Positions 50,486 to 58,734 of a stretch of 64,000 nt of DNA are shown in pieces. Both the position numbers and the translations under genes were made by a program. Every line of letters starts with the position of its first letter. The stretch's first letter is position 1. The DNA comes from JAIVJZ01 sp036386515 (lineage in GTDB: Bacteria; Acidobacteriota; Blastocatellia; Pyrinomonadales; Pyrinomonadaceae). The notes beneath the pieces were generated by a model that was given only the letters and a program-made list of their open reading frames with translations, searched no databases and had not been told where the DNA came from. The DNA lies in the NCBI GenBank assembly GCA_036386515.1, contig DASVVO010000033.1, forward strand, positions 1 through 64,000. Direction: 5' to 3'.

Positions 50486-53400
50486 TTAGGGCTGCGTCTG
50501 TAACTTTTGCATGGCGACCATCGCCTGTGCGAGTTCGAGCCGTGTGAGCGGGGCTTGCGGGCGGAAGTTGGAGTTGGTGGTGTTGAGCAACCCGCGCGCG
50601 ATGGCGACGCGCACGTAGCCGCGCAGGGCGGAGGGGATCAACCCCGCGTCCCAGACCGTCGCCAGCGGCAGGCTTTGCGAGGCTTCGGCTTCGGCTTGCA
50701 GCCCAGCGGCGCGGACGAGCGCGACCGCCGCCGTGAGACGACCCGCCGCATCGTTCGGCGCGAACGAGCCGCCGCGCTCGACATCCGTAAAGAGCGCGCC
50801 CTGCGGCGCGTGCTGCACGCTCTCGACGTAGATCATCGCGAACGCGCCGCGCACGTCGCGGTAGGTCGGCGCGGCGGGCACGTATTGCGGCACGCGCGCG
50901 CCGAGCACGAGAGCCTCGGCCAGTTCGCCACGCGTGGCGGTCTGGGCGGGACGGAACTTCTGCCCCGTCGGCGACATCACGAACGAGCGGATGATTTGAT
51001 AGACGGACGCGCGTTCGGCCGCGCCGAGCACGCCGATGTCTCTGACGGGCGCGTACTCCGCGCGCGCCACTTCGAGCGCACCGGCGAACGGCTGCGGCGT
51101 GACGGCGAGATTGCCGAGCGTGTTCCTGACCGTCACGCGCCACGCGCCCGCGGGCGGCGCGGCCACGACGGCGCGCTCGCGGTTGCCCGTCAAGCCGGGC
51201 AGGTTGAGAGCGTTCCGCTCGGCCTGCTTGCGGCCGCTCGCATCGTACATCTCGAAGCCGAGGTCGTTCACGCTGAGCGCGCTCCAACCGATCTGCATCG
51301 AGGCCATGAGCGCGTCGGCCGGAATCTCGACGGTGGTTTCAAAGCCGGTCGCGCCGGGGTTGACCGTGCCGGAAATCTCGCGCAACGGGTCGCTCATGAA
51401 ACGCACCTGCCCGCGGTTGAGCGTCGCGCGGAAGTTGCCGAGTTTGCGTTCGGGGAAGGCGGATTCGAGCACGGCCGCGTGCGTGTTGAGCAGCCCCGCG
51501 CCGACTTCGTGCGGGTAGTAGGCGGCGAGCGGGGTCGCGGTGCGTTGCAGGATGTCGCGCACTTCGGCGGGCGAGAGTTTCGGGTTCGCTTCGAGCATCA
51601 GGGCGATCGCCCCGGCCACCTGCGGCGCGGAAAAGCTCGTTCCGCTCGCCGTCGTGTAGAAGGGCACGTGGCCCGGCGCGATATTCGTATCGCCGTTAAA
51701 GCCGATGCCTTCGACGCCCGTCACGTTCACGCCGCTCGAACGCAGACTGACGACGCGCACGCCCGGCGCGACGAGGGTCGGGCGGAAGAGTTGACTGGCG
51801 AAATCGCCGCGCGAGGAGAAGTCAGCGAGGCGGCCGCGAAAATCGGTTGCGCCGACGGAGACGACCCACGGCGCGACGGCGTAAGGGTTCAGCGTGTGCC
51901 AGCCCGCGCCCGTATTGCCCGCCGAGAAGACGACGTTGACGCCCCGCTCCGTGAGCATCCTGGTGGCGACGTTGACGGGGTCGTTGATGTCGAACAGGGT
52001 GTTCGCCGAGAAGCTGCAATTGACGACGCGCACGCCCAGTGACGCGCCGCGAGCCAACAGGTAATCGAGTCCGTTCAAGACGAAGACGAGATTGAGGTCG
52101 CCCGCGCTCATGCCAAGGATGCGCGCGCCGGGCGCGACGCCCGCGTATTGCCCGCCCGACTTCGCGCCGCTGCCGCCAATGACGCCCGCGACGAACGTGC
52201 CGTGGCCGTAGACCTGATCCGTGTTCGGCAGATTCTCGACGTTCAAGGGATAGTTGAAACCGACGGCCGCGCTTTGCAGGTCGGCGAGTTTGACGTTTTG
52301 CGCGACGCGCCCGGCGAGGTCGCCGTGCGTCGCATCCAGCCCGGTATCGAGCACGGCCACCGTCACGCCGCGCCCGCTCACGGGCGTGCCCGCGTTGTGA
52401 CGCACGAGGTCTGCGTCGCGCCGCGCGCGTTCAACGCCCGTGAGACCCTGCGCCGGGTCGGCCGTCAGTTGCAGCGTGCGGTTGCGGTAGATGGAACGCA
52501 CGTTCGGGAAGTGCGAGAGGGCGATGATCTGATCCGGCGTGGCCGAGATGTAGACGGCGGGCAGCACATGGAAGCGCGTGCCGCCGAGGATGCCGATGCG
52601 TTGCAGGTCGGCGAAGTCGCGTTCGGCGGGCAGTTGGTGATAGACGACGACGGCGTTGATGTTGCTGTCGTCCGAGACCTGATTCGCCCGTTCGAGCAGG
52701 AGCGCGAGTTCGGGATCGACGCTCCGCAAGCCCACCTGCTGGCGCGCCGCGCTGTTCAGCGTCGAAAGGTGGGCGGGCGTGGAGACGGTGATGCCGTCGG
52801 AAGAGATGATGGCGAGGCTGTCCGCGCCGGAGGCCGTGATGCCGTCAACCTTCGAGATCGTGATGCCGTTCGGGGAGACTTGGAAAAACTTCCCGTCCGC
52901 GCTCCTGAGCGTCGCGCCGTCGGCGGTCGAAACGAGGATACCGTCCGCGCCCGAAGCCGTGATTCCGTCGGCGGTGGAGACGAGGATGCCGTCCGCGCCG
53001 GAGGCCGTGATGCCGTCCGCGCCGATGGCGGTCAGGCCGTCGGCGGTCGAGATCGTGATGCCGTTCGGGTTGGTGATGACGATGGAGTCGGCTCGGTGCT
53101 GCGTGCCGTCGGCGGTGGAGACGAGGATGCCGTCCGCGCCGGAGGCCGTGATGCCGTCCGCGCCCGAGGCCGTGATGCCGCTCGGCCTGACGGCGACGAT
53201 GCTGTCCGTGCTCGGATAAGCGATGCCGTCCGCGCCCGAAGCCGTGATGCCGTCCGCGCCGGAGGCGGTAATGCCGTCGGCGGTGGAGACGAGGATACCG
53301 TCGGCACCGGAGGCGGTGATGCCGTCTGCGCCCGAGGCCGTGATGCCGTTCGGGTTGAATGTGAGCACGCCGTCCGCGCCGGAAGCGGTGATGCCGTTCG

Positions 53401-53551
53401 CGCCGATGTAGTTGATGCCGTCCGCGCCGGAGGCGGTGATGCCATCGCCGGTGGCGATGGTGATGCCTGCGTTCGCGGGGGCGAGCAAAAGCAGGAGCAC
53501 GAGGGAGACGGCGGTCGCCTGACGAATTTTTTTCAAAGCTATATTCTTCAT
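50486..53551 (-). CDS. Secreted S8 protease with octapeptide-repeat N-terminus and SLH end
   Basis: A 1021-residue exported subtilisin. Signal peptide (VSLVLLLLLAPANA) is followed directly by 29 octad units, mostly GITASGAD and GILVSTAD (residues 29-260), then an I9-like segment (NAVVVYHQLPAERDFADLQRI). Catalytic residues: Asp in VAVLDTGLDATH (about 399), His in YGHGTFVAGV (about 450), Ser in SGTSFSAPQVAG (about 637). The last 200 residues carry SLH-like motifs (GQKFRPAQTATRGELAEAL, GGSFAPNDAAGRLTAAV, NSNFRPQAPLTRLELAQAM). ATG at 53551 starts the signal peptide, without a clear Shine-Dalgarno. No 11-bp SARP array is evident upstream. Confidence 0.9.
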   Translation of the reverse strand: MKNIALKKIRQATAVSLVLLLLLAPANAGITIATGDGITASGADGINYIGANGITASGADGVLTFNPNGITASGADGITASGADGILVSTADGITASGADGITASGADGIAYPSTDSIVAVRPSGITASGADGITASGADGILVSTADGTQHRADSIVITNPNGITISTADGLTAIGADGITASGADGILVSTADGITASGADGILVSTADGATLRSADGKFFQVSPNGITISKVDGITASGADSLAIISSDGITVSTPAHLSTLNSAARQQVGLRSVDPELALLLERANQVSDDSNINAVVVYHQLPAERDFADLQRIGILGGTRFHVLPAVYISATPDQIIALSHFPNVRSIYRNRTLQLTADPAQGLTGVERARRDADLVRHNAGTPVSGRGVTVAVLDTGLDATHGDLAGRVAQNVKLADLQSAAVGFNYPLNVENLPNTDQVYGHGTFVAGVIGGSGAKSGGQYAGVAPGARILGMSAGDLNLVFVLNGLDYLLARGASLGVRVVNCSFSANTLFDINDPVNVATRMLTERGVNVVFSAGNTGAGWHTLNPYAVAPWVVSVGATDFRGRLADFSSRGDFASQLFRPTLVAPGVRVVSLRSSGVNVTGVEGIGFNGDTNIAPGHVPFYTTASGTSFSAPQVAGAIALMLEANPKLSPAEVRDILQRTATPLAAYYPHEVGAGLLNTHAAVLESAFPERKLGNFRATLNRGQVRFMSDPLREISGTVNPGATGFETTVEIPADALMASMQIGWSALSVNDLGFEMYDASGRKQAERNALNLPGLTGNRERAVVAAPPAGAWRVTVRNTLGNLAVTPQPFAGALEVARAEYAPVRDIGVLGAAERASVYQIIRSFVMSPTGQKFRPAQTATRGELAEALVLGARVPQYVPAAPTYRDVRGAFAMIYVESVQHAPQGALFTDVERGGSFAPNDAAGRLTAAVALVRAAGLQAEAEASQSLPLATVWDAGLIPSALRGYVRVAIARGLLNTTNSNFRPQAPLTRLELAQAMVAMQKLQTQP
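52772..53467 (-). repeat. Octapeptide repeat region (29 units, 24-bp DNA period)
   Basis: Twenty-nine units of usually eight residues with the frame G-(I/L/V)-(T/L)-x-x-(G/T)-A-(D/N); eleven read exactly GITASGAD and four GILVSTAD. One unit has seven and one nine residues. Identical peptides are encoded by differing third-position bases (GGC/GGA, GCG/GCC), so selection acts on the protein and the array is not a fresh duplication. Confidence 0.9.
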
Positions 53552-53799
53552 GTCGCTAACACACGGACGCCTGACGCTGCTGGTAAAGATGTTGGCTTGA
53601 TCGAGATTGTCCCTGCTGCTCGCGCCGGGGGTCGGGCGCACGGCGAGGTAGGAGCTTAAAAGGTCGGGGGAAGCAAAATAACATAAGTTCAACCGATCTG
53701 ACCAAACCTGTTTGTCACATTTTCCTTCTTTTTTGAGACGCCGCCTTGGCGCGCTCCGCTGTAGGGAGAACATCGCTCGCAATTGACCGCGCAGAACGC

Positions 53800-53820
53800 G
53801 CGCCGGAGCGTGTCCGGCGC
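53800..53820 (-). terminator. Hairpin at the end of the SARP-type gene
   Basis: GCGCCGGA pairs with TCCGGCGC over a five-base loop just past the stop of the regulator gene. The stem is short and no U-run follows, so activity is uncertain. Confidence 0.35.
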
Positions 53821-53824
53821 ACGT

Positions 53825-56800
53825 TTAGCCCATCAAGCCTTTGAAGATTTTCTGCGTCTCGGCCGCCGGTTCCACGCCGAGTTCCTTGCGCAGCACCCGC
53901 CGCAACTGCTCGTACTGCTCCTTGACGGCCGCGCGATTGCCGAGCGCGGCGTGCGCGCGCATGATCATGCAATGCACGTCTTCGCGAAACTGGTCGTCGC
54001 CCAAAATCTGTTGCGCCAATTGGAGCGAACGCGACCATTCCTCATTCTTCTGCGCGGCGACGGCCAGCACTTCGAGCATCCGCAAATGTTGTTCGCGATA
54101 GTATGAACGCTGCTCCTCGACCCACTCGTCGTAGCTGCCCTGCATGAAGTCGCCGCGATAGAGACGAAGCGCGTCTTCGTAGCAACTGACGTAGCGCGCC
54201 CCGTCGCCCGTGCGCTTGGCCGCTTCGGCTTCGGCGACGAGGCGGTCGAACTCCTCCGTGTCGATCCGGTAAGAGAATTCCTGGTTGAGCAAATAATCGC
54301 TGTCGCGGTAGAGCAAAAAGTTCTGCTTGACGGGCTGGTTGCTGTTCAGAGCCTTGCGGATGTGCGAGACGGTGGGGTGGAAATTTTTCTCCACGGCGTC
54401 GAAGTCGGCCTCGCCCCAGAAGGTGTCGATGATGGTCTCTTTGGAGGCGCGGCGGTGGCGGCGCGAGGCGATGAAGCACAGGATGTCGCGCGCACGCTTG
54501 GTCGTCCACGCGTCGGCGGCGAGCGGGCGCGCCGGGTCGCGGAAGATTTCGACGGGGCCGAGCATGTTGACGGAGAGATCGGCGGCGGGCTTCGGCGGCA
54601 CGAGCGAGACGGCTGCGGCCGGCGTGAGTTCGACGATGCGCGCATCGTCGAACGCCTGCTGCTGCGGTTGCTGTGCTTGCGCGCCAGCGCGCGCGAGTTG
54701 TAATTCCTCGCGGATGTCGGGCGGGAGAAGCGCGGCCGCGTCGGGCGCGGCGAAGAGTTGCGGCTGGTGCGCGACCTCGCGGCGCAGCCAGTAGTCGTAA
54801 TCGTAGCGCGCGGCCAGGTCGAGCACGCGGCGCAGGCGTTCGACCACCTCGTTCTCCTTCGCTTCGGCGAGCGCGCAGGAGGCGAGCGCGAGCGAGGCTT
54901 GCGCTTCGTAGTAGTGCAGCCCGTGCGTGTGAAAATAGGCAAGCGCGGCGTCGAGTTCGGCGCGCGCCGCCGCAGTGTCGCCGAGCGCGGCGAGGACGCG
55001 CGCATGGGAGAGCGTGGCCGTCTGCAAAGCCATCTCGTCTTTGATGGCGGCGCGCGCACTGATCAGACGTTCGAGCAAGCCTTTGGCCGCCGCCGTATCG
55101 CCGAGTTGCAGACTGAGCAACGCCTGTTCGTCCCACAACTCCGCGCGCGACGGGTCAACCCCGGCCTCTTCATAGGTGCGCGCGGCATGATGATAAAACT
55201 CCGTGGCGCGGGCGGCGTCTCCGCGTTCGCGGTAGAGGTTGCCGTAAGTCTCGAAGGCTTCGGCGCGCTGCGCGACGAGGTTGAAGAGTTGGCAGCGTTC
55301 GAGCGCGCGGTCGAGGTGTTGTTCGCAGGCTTCGAGGTCGCCGCGATAGAGTTGGCAGCGGGCGAGGTTCAGATAAGCCCAGGCCTCCTGCGGCACGGGC
55401 GGAGCGTTGCCGTTGTCGCGCAGCATGCGGCGCAGCCAGCGCATCGCTTCGGAGAAGTCGCCGCGAATCATGGCGGGCAGTCCGAGGTTGTGCGCGATGA
55501 GGTGCATGTAATGCGTGTCGTGCTGTTCCTCGGCGAGTTGGAGCGCGGCGCGAAACTCGCCCTCGGCGGCCGCCCACTCGGTCAGCGCGAAGTAACAGAG
55601 GCCGCGCGTGTTGCCGCACTTGATACGCACGCTCGACTGTTCGCCGACGAGTTCGAGCGCGCGGTCGAGATAGGTGAACGCGCCCGCGCAATCGCCGCGA
55701 CGGCGGGCGATGGTGGCGAGCGAGTGGAGGGCTTCGGCCTCGCCCTCGGCATCGCCGCGCGCGTTGAGGAGGGTCGAGGCGCGGCGAAAGAGCGTCTGCG
55801 AAGTTTCGTATTCGCCGCGCAGCCGCGCCACCTCGGCGCGATGGAAGAGGGCGCGCGGGTGGGCTTCGATGGCCGCTTCCGGGATCGCCTCGACGAACGT
55901 GATGAGCGATGTGAACGCGCCCGTCGCGATCCATTCCTGCCCCTTGTTGGCGATGATGATGGCGGCGCGCCCGAAGTCTTCGGCCGCGAGCAGGTGGCGG
56001 ATGGCCTGCTCCCATTGCTTGCGTTCGACGAAGAACTCGGCATACCGCGCATGCTCGCGCGCCACGCCCGCCTGCCCGATCTCCGCGCGCAAACGACGTT
56101 GCAGAAAATCTTTGAACAGCGGATGCAGGCGATACTCTTCGCCGCGCCCGTCGCTGCCGGCGACGGTCATAAACACGTTGCGACGAACGAGCGCGGGCAG
56201 CAGTTGCGCGCAGCCGCCGTCGTGGAAGAGGCGGCTGCAAATATCGGCCTCGACGCGTTCAAGCAGCGAGATACGCAGGAGCAGCCCTTGCGCGTCGGCC
56301 GCTTCGTCGGCGAACACCTCTTCGGCGAAATAGTCGAAGATGTCGAGTTCGGACTGGCGCAGGATTTCGGAGAGGTCGGGGCGCGTCGTCGGCTCGCCCT
56401 CACGCCCGCCGCTGGCGAGCGCGTGACGTTGCGCGACCTGGCGTATGAGTTGGAGGGCGGTGATCCAGCCGTGCGTGCGCTCGCGGTATTCGGCGAGTTG
56501 TTCGGGCGTCAGTTCGAGGTCGAAGACTTTGCGAAAAAGCTCCTGCGTCTCTTCGTCGGTGAAGAGCAGTTCGGCGCGGTCGATGATGGTGAGTTCGTTG
56601 TGAGCGCGCAGGCGTGCGAGCGCGAGCGGCGGCACATCGCGCGAGGTGATAATGATGTGCAGGACATCGGGCAGGTATGCCAGCAGGCGATCCACGACGC
56701 GGTGGACGGTCGTGTCCGTGCCGAGATGATGATAGTCGTCCAGCACGATGATGAGTTGGCGGTCAACGAGGTCGAGCACTTCGTTGAGGAACACGTCAAC

Positions 56801-57229
56801 GGCGCGTTCGGGCTGCTCGGCGAGTTCGGCGGCCGACTGTTGGAGATAAGAGAGCGTGGCCGCGCCGAACTCCGGGAAGACCTGTTTGATGCCGTGGGCG
56901 AGGTAGCCGAGAAAGACGAAGGGGTCGGCGTCGGTGCGGTCGAGTTGATACCAGACGAAGGGGCGCGCGTGGGTGCGGACGAAATCGGCGACGAGCGTGG
57001 TCTTGCCCGAACCGGCGTTGGCGGCGACGAGCGTGATCGGGTGCGCGAGATTCGACGAGAGTCGCTCCATCAGGCGCGGGCGCGGCAGGAGCGCGGGCGT
57101 GGGGCGCGGCGGCAGGAGCTTGGTGCGCAGGAAGAAGGCGGGCGTCGCCAGGCCTCCGGTCGTCGCTCCCGTGAGCGGCGGCAGGGGGGAAGTTTGCAGC
57201 TTGCCCTGACGATGCGGCCTGTTGCTCAT
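53825..57229 (-). CDS. MalT-like STAND ATPase with C-terminal SARP-type (winged helix-BTAD) module
   Basis: A 1134-residue transcription regulator. Residues about 40-330 form a MalT-type STAND NTPase with P-loop ANAGSGKTT (near 75) and Walker B IIVLDDYHHLGTD; residues about 340-820 carry TPR-like helical repeats (for example QTLFRRASTLLNARGDAEGEAEAL). From residue 880 an OmpR-like winged helix (LGPVEIFRDPARPLAADAWTTKRARDILCFIA) and BTAD domain (about 985-1125, YEDALRLYRGDFMQGSYDEWVEEQRS) follow. This reverses the AfsR order, in which the SARP part is N-terminal. It is an obvious candidate to bind the 11-bp repeats seen at five promoters, including its own. ATG at 57229 follows GAGAGG. Confidence 0.88.
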   Translation of the reverse strand: MSNRPHRQGKLQTSPLPPLTGATTGGLATPAFFLRTKLLPPRPTPALLPRPRLMERLSSNLAHPITLVAANAGSGKTTLVADFVRTHARPFVWYQLDRTDADPFVFLGYLAHGIKQVFPEFGAATLSYLQQSAAELAEQPERAVDVFLNEVLDLVDRQLIIVLDDYHHLGTDTTVHRVVDRLLAYLPDVLHIIITSRDVPPLALARLRAHNELTIIDRAELLFTDEETQELFRKVFDLELTPEQLAEYRERTHGWITALQLIRQVAQRHALASGGREGEPTTRPDLSEILRQSELDIFDYFAEEVFADEAADAQGLLLRISLLERVEADICSRLFHDGGCAQLLPALVRRNVFMTVAGSDGRGEEYRLHPLFKDFLQRRLRAEIGQAGVAREHARYAEFFVERKQWEQAIRHLLAAEDFGRAAIIIANKGQEWIATGAFTSLITFVEAIPEAAIEAHPRALFHRAEVARLRGEYETSQTLFRRASTLLNARGDAEGEAEALHSLATIARRRGDCAGAFTYLDRALELVGEQSSVRIKCGNTRGLCYFALTEWAAAEGEFRAALQLAEEQHDTHYMHLIAHNLGLPAMIRGDFSEAMRWLRRMLRDNGNAPPVPQEAWAYLNLARCQLYRGDLEACEQHLDRALERCQLFNLVAQRAEAFETYGNLYRERGDAARATEFYHHAARTYEEAGVDPSRAELWDEQALLSLQLGDTAAAKGLLERLISARAAIKDEMALQTATLSHARVLAALGDTAAARAELDAALAYFHTHGLHYYEAQASLALASCALAEAKENEVVERLRRVLDLAARYDYDYWLRREVAHQPQLFAAPDAAALLPPDIREELQLARAGAQAQQPQQQAFDDARIVELTPAAAVSLVPPKPAADLSVNMLGPVEIFRDPARPLAADAWTTKRARDILCFIASRRHRRASKETIIDTFWGEADFDAVEKNFHPTVSHIRKALNSNQPVKQNFLLYRDSDYLLNQEFSYRIDTEEFDRLVAEAEAAKRTGDGARYVSCYEDALRLYRGDFMQGSYDEWVEEQRSYYREQHLRMLEVLAVAAQKNEEWSRSLQLAQQILGDDQFREDVHCMIMRAHAALGNRAAVKEQYEQLRRVLRKELGVEPAAETQKIFKGLMG

Positions 57230-57273
57230 CAGCCTCTCGCGGCCTCCGCCTGTTGCCGAAGACCGCCCAGCGA

Positions 57274-57310
57274 ATCATAGATGCCCGTCGGCCTTGAACC
57301 TGACTCGAAC
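57274..57310 (-). promoter_or_regulatory. Possible SARP-type site upstream of the regulator gene
   Basis: GTTCGAG and GTTCAAG start 11 bp apart in gene orientation; TATGAT follows after 13 bp (a less ideal ATCTAT after 10). The first unit is close to the TCGAG core of Streptomyces SARP sites. Autoregulation is inferred. Confidence 0.45.
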
Positions 57311-57462
57311 GCGTTCGCGGCCTCTACGACTTTCGCGTGGCGCCGGGGGAGGCGCAGCGGCCACTACGGTTTAACGCTTAAACTCTTACTCCGTGCGAAC
57401 CCGTGCGCGCAAGCCGCCGAACGCATCCGGCGCGACCCGCAGGCCGCAACGCACGGCGCGCC

Positions 57463-58296
57463 TCAACCCGCCCTGACCGAAGACTTCTCCGCATAATCTT
57501 TCAAGAGCCGCAGCCGCGATTGAGCCGCACGGCTCTGCGCGCTCGGGTTTATCAGCGCGACCGGCGGCCGCCGCGCGTCTTCGGCGTGCAACGCTTCACG
57601 GTGCGCGCGCGCGGCGCGGTCGAGCGCGGCGGCGCGTCCCCACGTCTCGGCCAGAGCGTGCGCGGCGGGTTTCGTCGGCAAGCCGTAGCTCTCGAATAGT
57701 CGTCCCGCTTCGGCCAATGTGAAGGCCAACGCGGATTCGTCTATCACGCGCAGGGTCTGCTTGGAGCGCATGCGCCAGAGGGGCGCGGGCGGCAACGTGC
57801 GGCCGACCAGGATCATGTGCGCCTCCACGGGCAAGAGCGGCAGGAGCCGACCGAAGAAGGGCACGATCCATTCGGCATCATACAACAGGTGCAGATCGTC
57901 GATCACGATCAAGAGCGGTTCGTCCGCTTCGAGCATCGTCATCTCGTAGACGAACGACTCGGCCAGGAGCGCGGCGTCCGGCATCGAACCGCTCGAAGAG
58001 AGCAGCGCGAGCGTCTTGCGCCCGAAGCCCGGATGCTGGTTGCGCACGGCGGCGACGAGGTATTGCAGAAAGGCGTGCCGGTCAAACTCCGGCGCGTCAA
58101 CTTTGTACCACGCGACGCGCCGCCCGCTCTGCGCGGCGAAGTCGGCGGCGAGCAGGGTCTTGCCCGTGCCCGTGCGTCCGCAGATGACGGTCGAGGTGCA
58201 GCAGGTCATGCTGTCTTGCAAAGCATCGAGCAGCCGCCCGCGTGAGACGCGCGGCAACTCCACGGGCGGCGTAATCTTATCGAGGATCAATCCCAT
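57463..58296 (-). CDS. Stand-alone MalT-like STAND ATPase domain
   Basis: A 277-residue P-loop ATPase with Walker A CGRTGTGKT (about 39-47), Walker B LLIVIDDLHLLYD and a sensor-like ILVGRTLPP. It is related in layout to the first 280 residues of the neighbouring 1134-residue regulator (compare KITPPVELPRVSRGRLLDAL with RPTPALLPRPRLMERL) but lacks TPR and DNA-binding parts. It could be a regulator partner or inhibitor sharing the oligomerisation surface, or a remnant. AAGGAA precedes the ATG at 58296. The promoter upstream has SARP-type repeats. A small ORF sits in front of it. Confidence 0.75.
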   Translation of the reverse strand: MGLILDKITPPVELPRVSRGRLLDALQDSMTCCTSTVICGRTGTGKTLLAADFAAQSGRRVAWYKVDAPEFDRHAFLQYLVAAVRNQHPGFGRKTLALLSSSGSMPDAALLAESFVYEMTMLEADEPLLIVIDDLHLLYDAEWIVPFFGRLLPLLPVEAHMILVGRTLPPAPLWRMRSKQTLRVIDESALAFTLAEAGRLFESYGLPTKPAAHALAETWGRAAALDRAARAHREALHAEDARRPPVALINPSAQSRAAQSRLRLLKDYAEKSSVRAG

Positions 58297-58308
58297 CGTT
58301 TCCTTCTC

Positions 58309-58407
58309 TCAACTCTCTCTCTCGCAAAGTTGACCGTCAGACGCGCGGTTTCCTATAAGGGCGCGTGTGAGAGTTCCGGCGAAGCTATCAACAAAGCTCT
58401 CTATCAT
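58309..58407 (-). CDS. Candidate 32-codon small ORF ahead of the STAND ATPase gene
   Basis: ATG at 58407 opens 32 codons starting MIESFVDSFAGTLTRALIG and ending CERES before a TGA. It ends 12 bp before the ATPase start and lies downstream of the SARP-type promoter, so it would be the first cistron. A GGGAGA lies rather far upstream (about 17 bases). The first 18 residues could form an amphipathic helix. It may be a leader peptide, a small protein, or chance. Confidence 0.3.
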   Translation of the reverse strand: MIESFVDSFAGTLTRALIGNRASDGQLCERES

Positions 58408-58475
58408 GGCCGGGGGGTTGAAGTCTCCCAACTCACGCGGCGCACTATGGAAGGCGCGCGCGCGTCCGGCCACTA

Positions 58476-58511
58476 TTAATATGCGCGGGCGGACTTGAGG
58501 AATTCTTGAGA
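58476..58511 (-). promoter_or_regulatory. SARP-type promoter of the STAND ATPase unit
   Basis: Heptamers TCTCAAG and CCTCAAG start 11 bp apart in minus orientation, with TATTAA 12 bp after the second. A CATATT at 10 bp is an alternative -10. The remaining part of the gap up to 58734 shows no recognisable gene. Confidence 0.6.
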
Positions 58512-58734
58512 TGTTTAACGCAAAGAAGGGCGGACGCCCGGCGAAAGCCGCGCGGGCGCGGGGCGAAACCCCTCGAAAGTCGTTTCCGCAGAACGACTTC
58601 ACGCGGACGGCGGCGAGCGTTGGCGGAAGGCCGGATCAATTCGTGGGCGCGGAAAACTTCGCGGAAAACTTTGATGCCGCCGGATCGTGCGCCGGGCTTG
58701 GCTTCGCGCCGGAATCTGGTTCATTATGTGGGGC

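Noticed and set aside
52772..53467. Ice-nucleation or RTX-type repeat assignment for the octads
   Set aside because: The period is eight but the residues fit neither the AGYGST-type ice-nucleation repeat nor the GGXGXDXUX calcium repeat.
53552..53720. SARP-type site upstream of the octad-repeat S8 protease
   Set aside because: CTTGATCGAGATTG and GTTCAAC occur but not at 11-bp spacing, so this protease cannot be assigned to the regulon from sequence.
54758..57280. 840-codon open frame on the plus strand
   Set aside because: Mirror of the SARP-type regulator; no ribosome site or domain.
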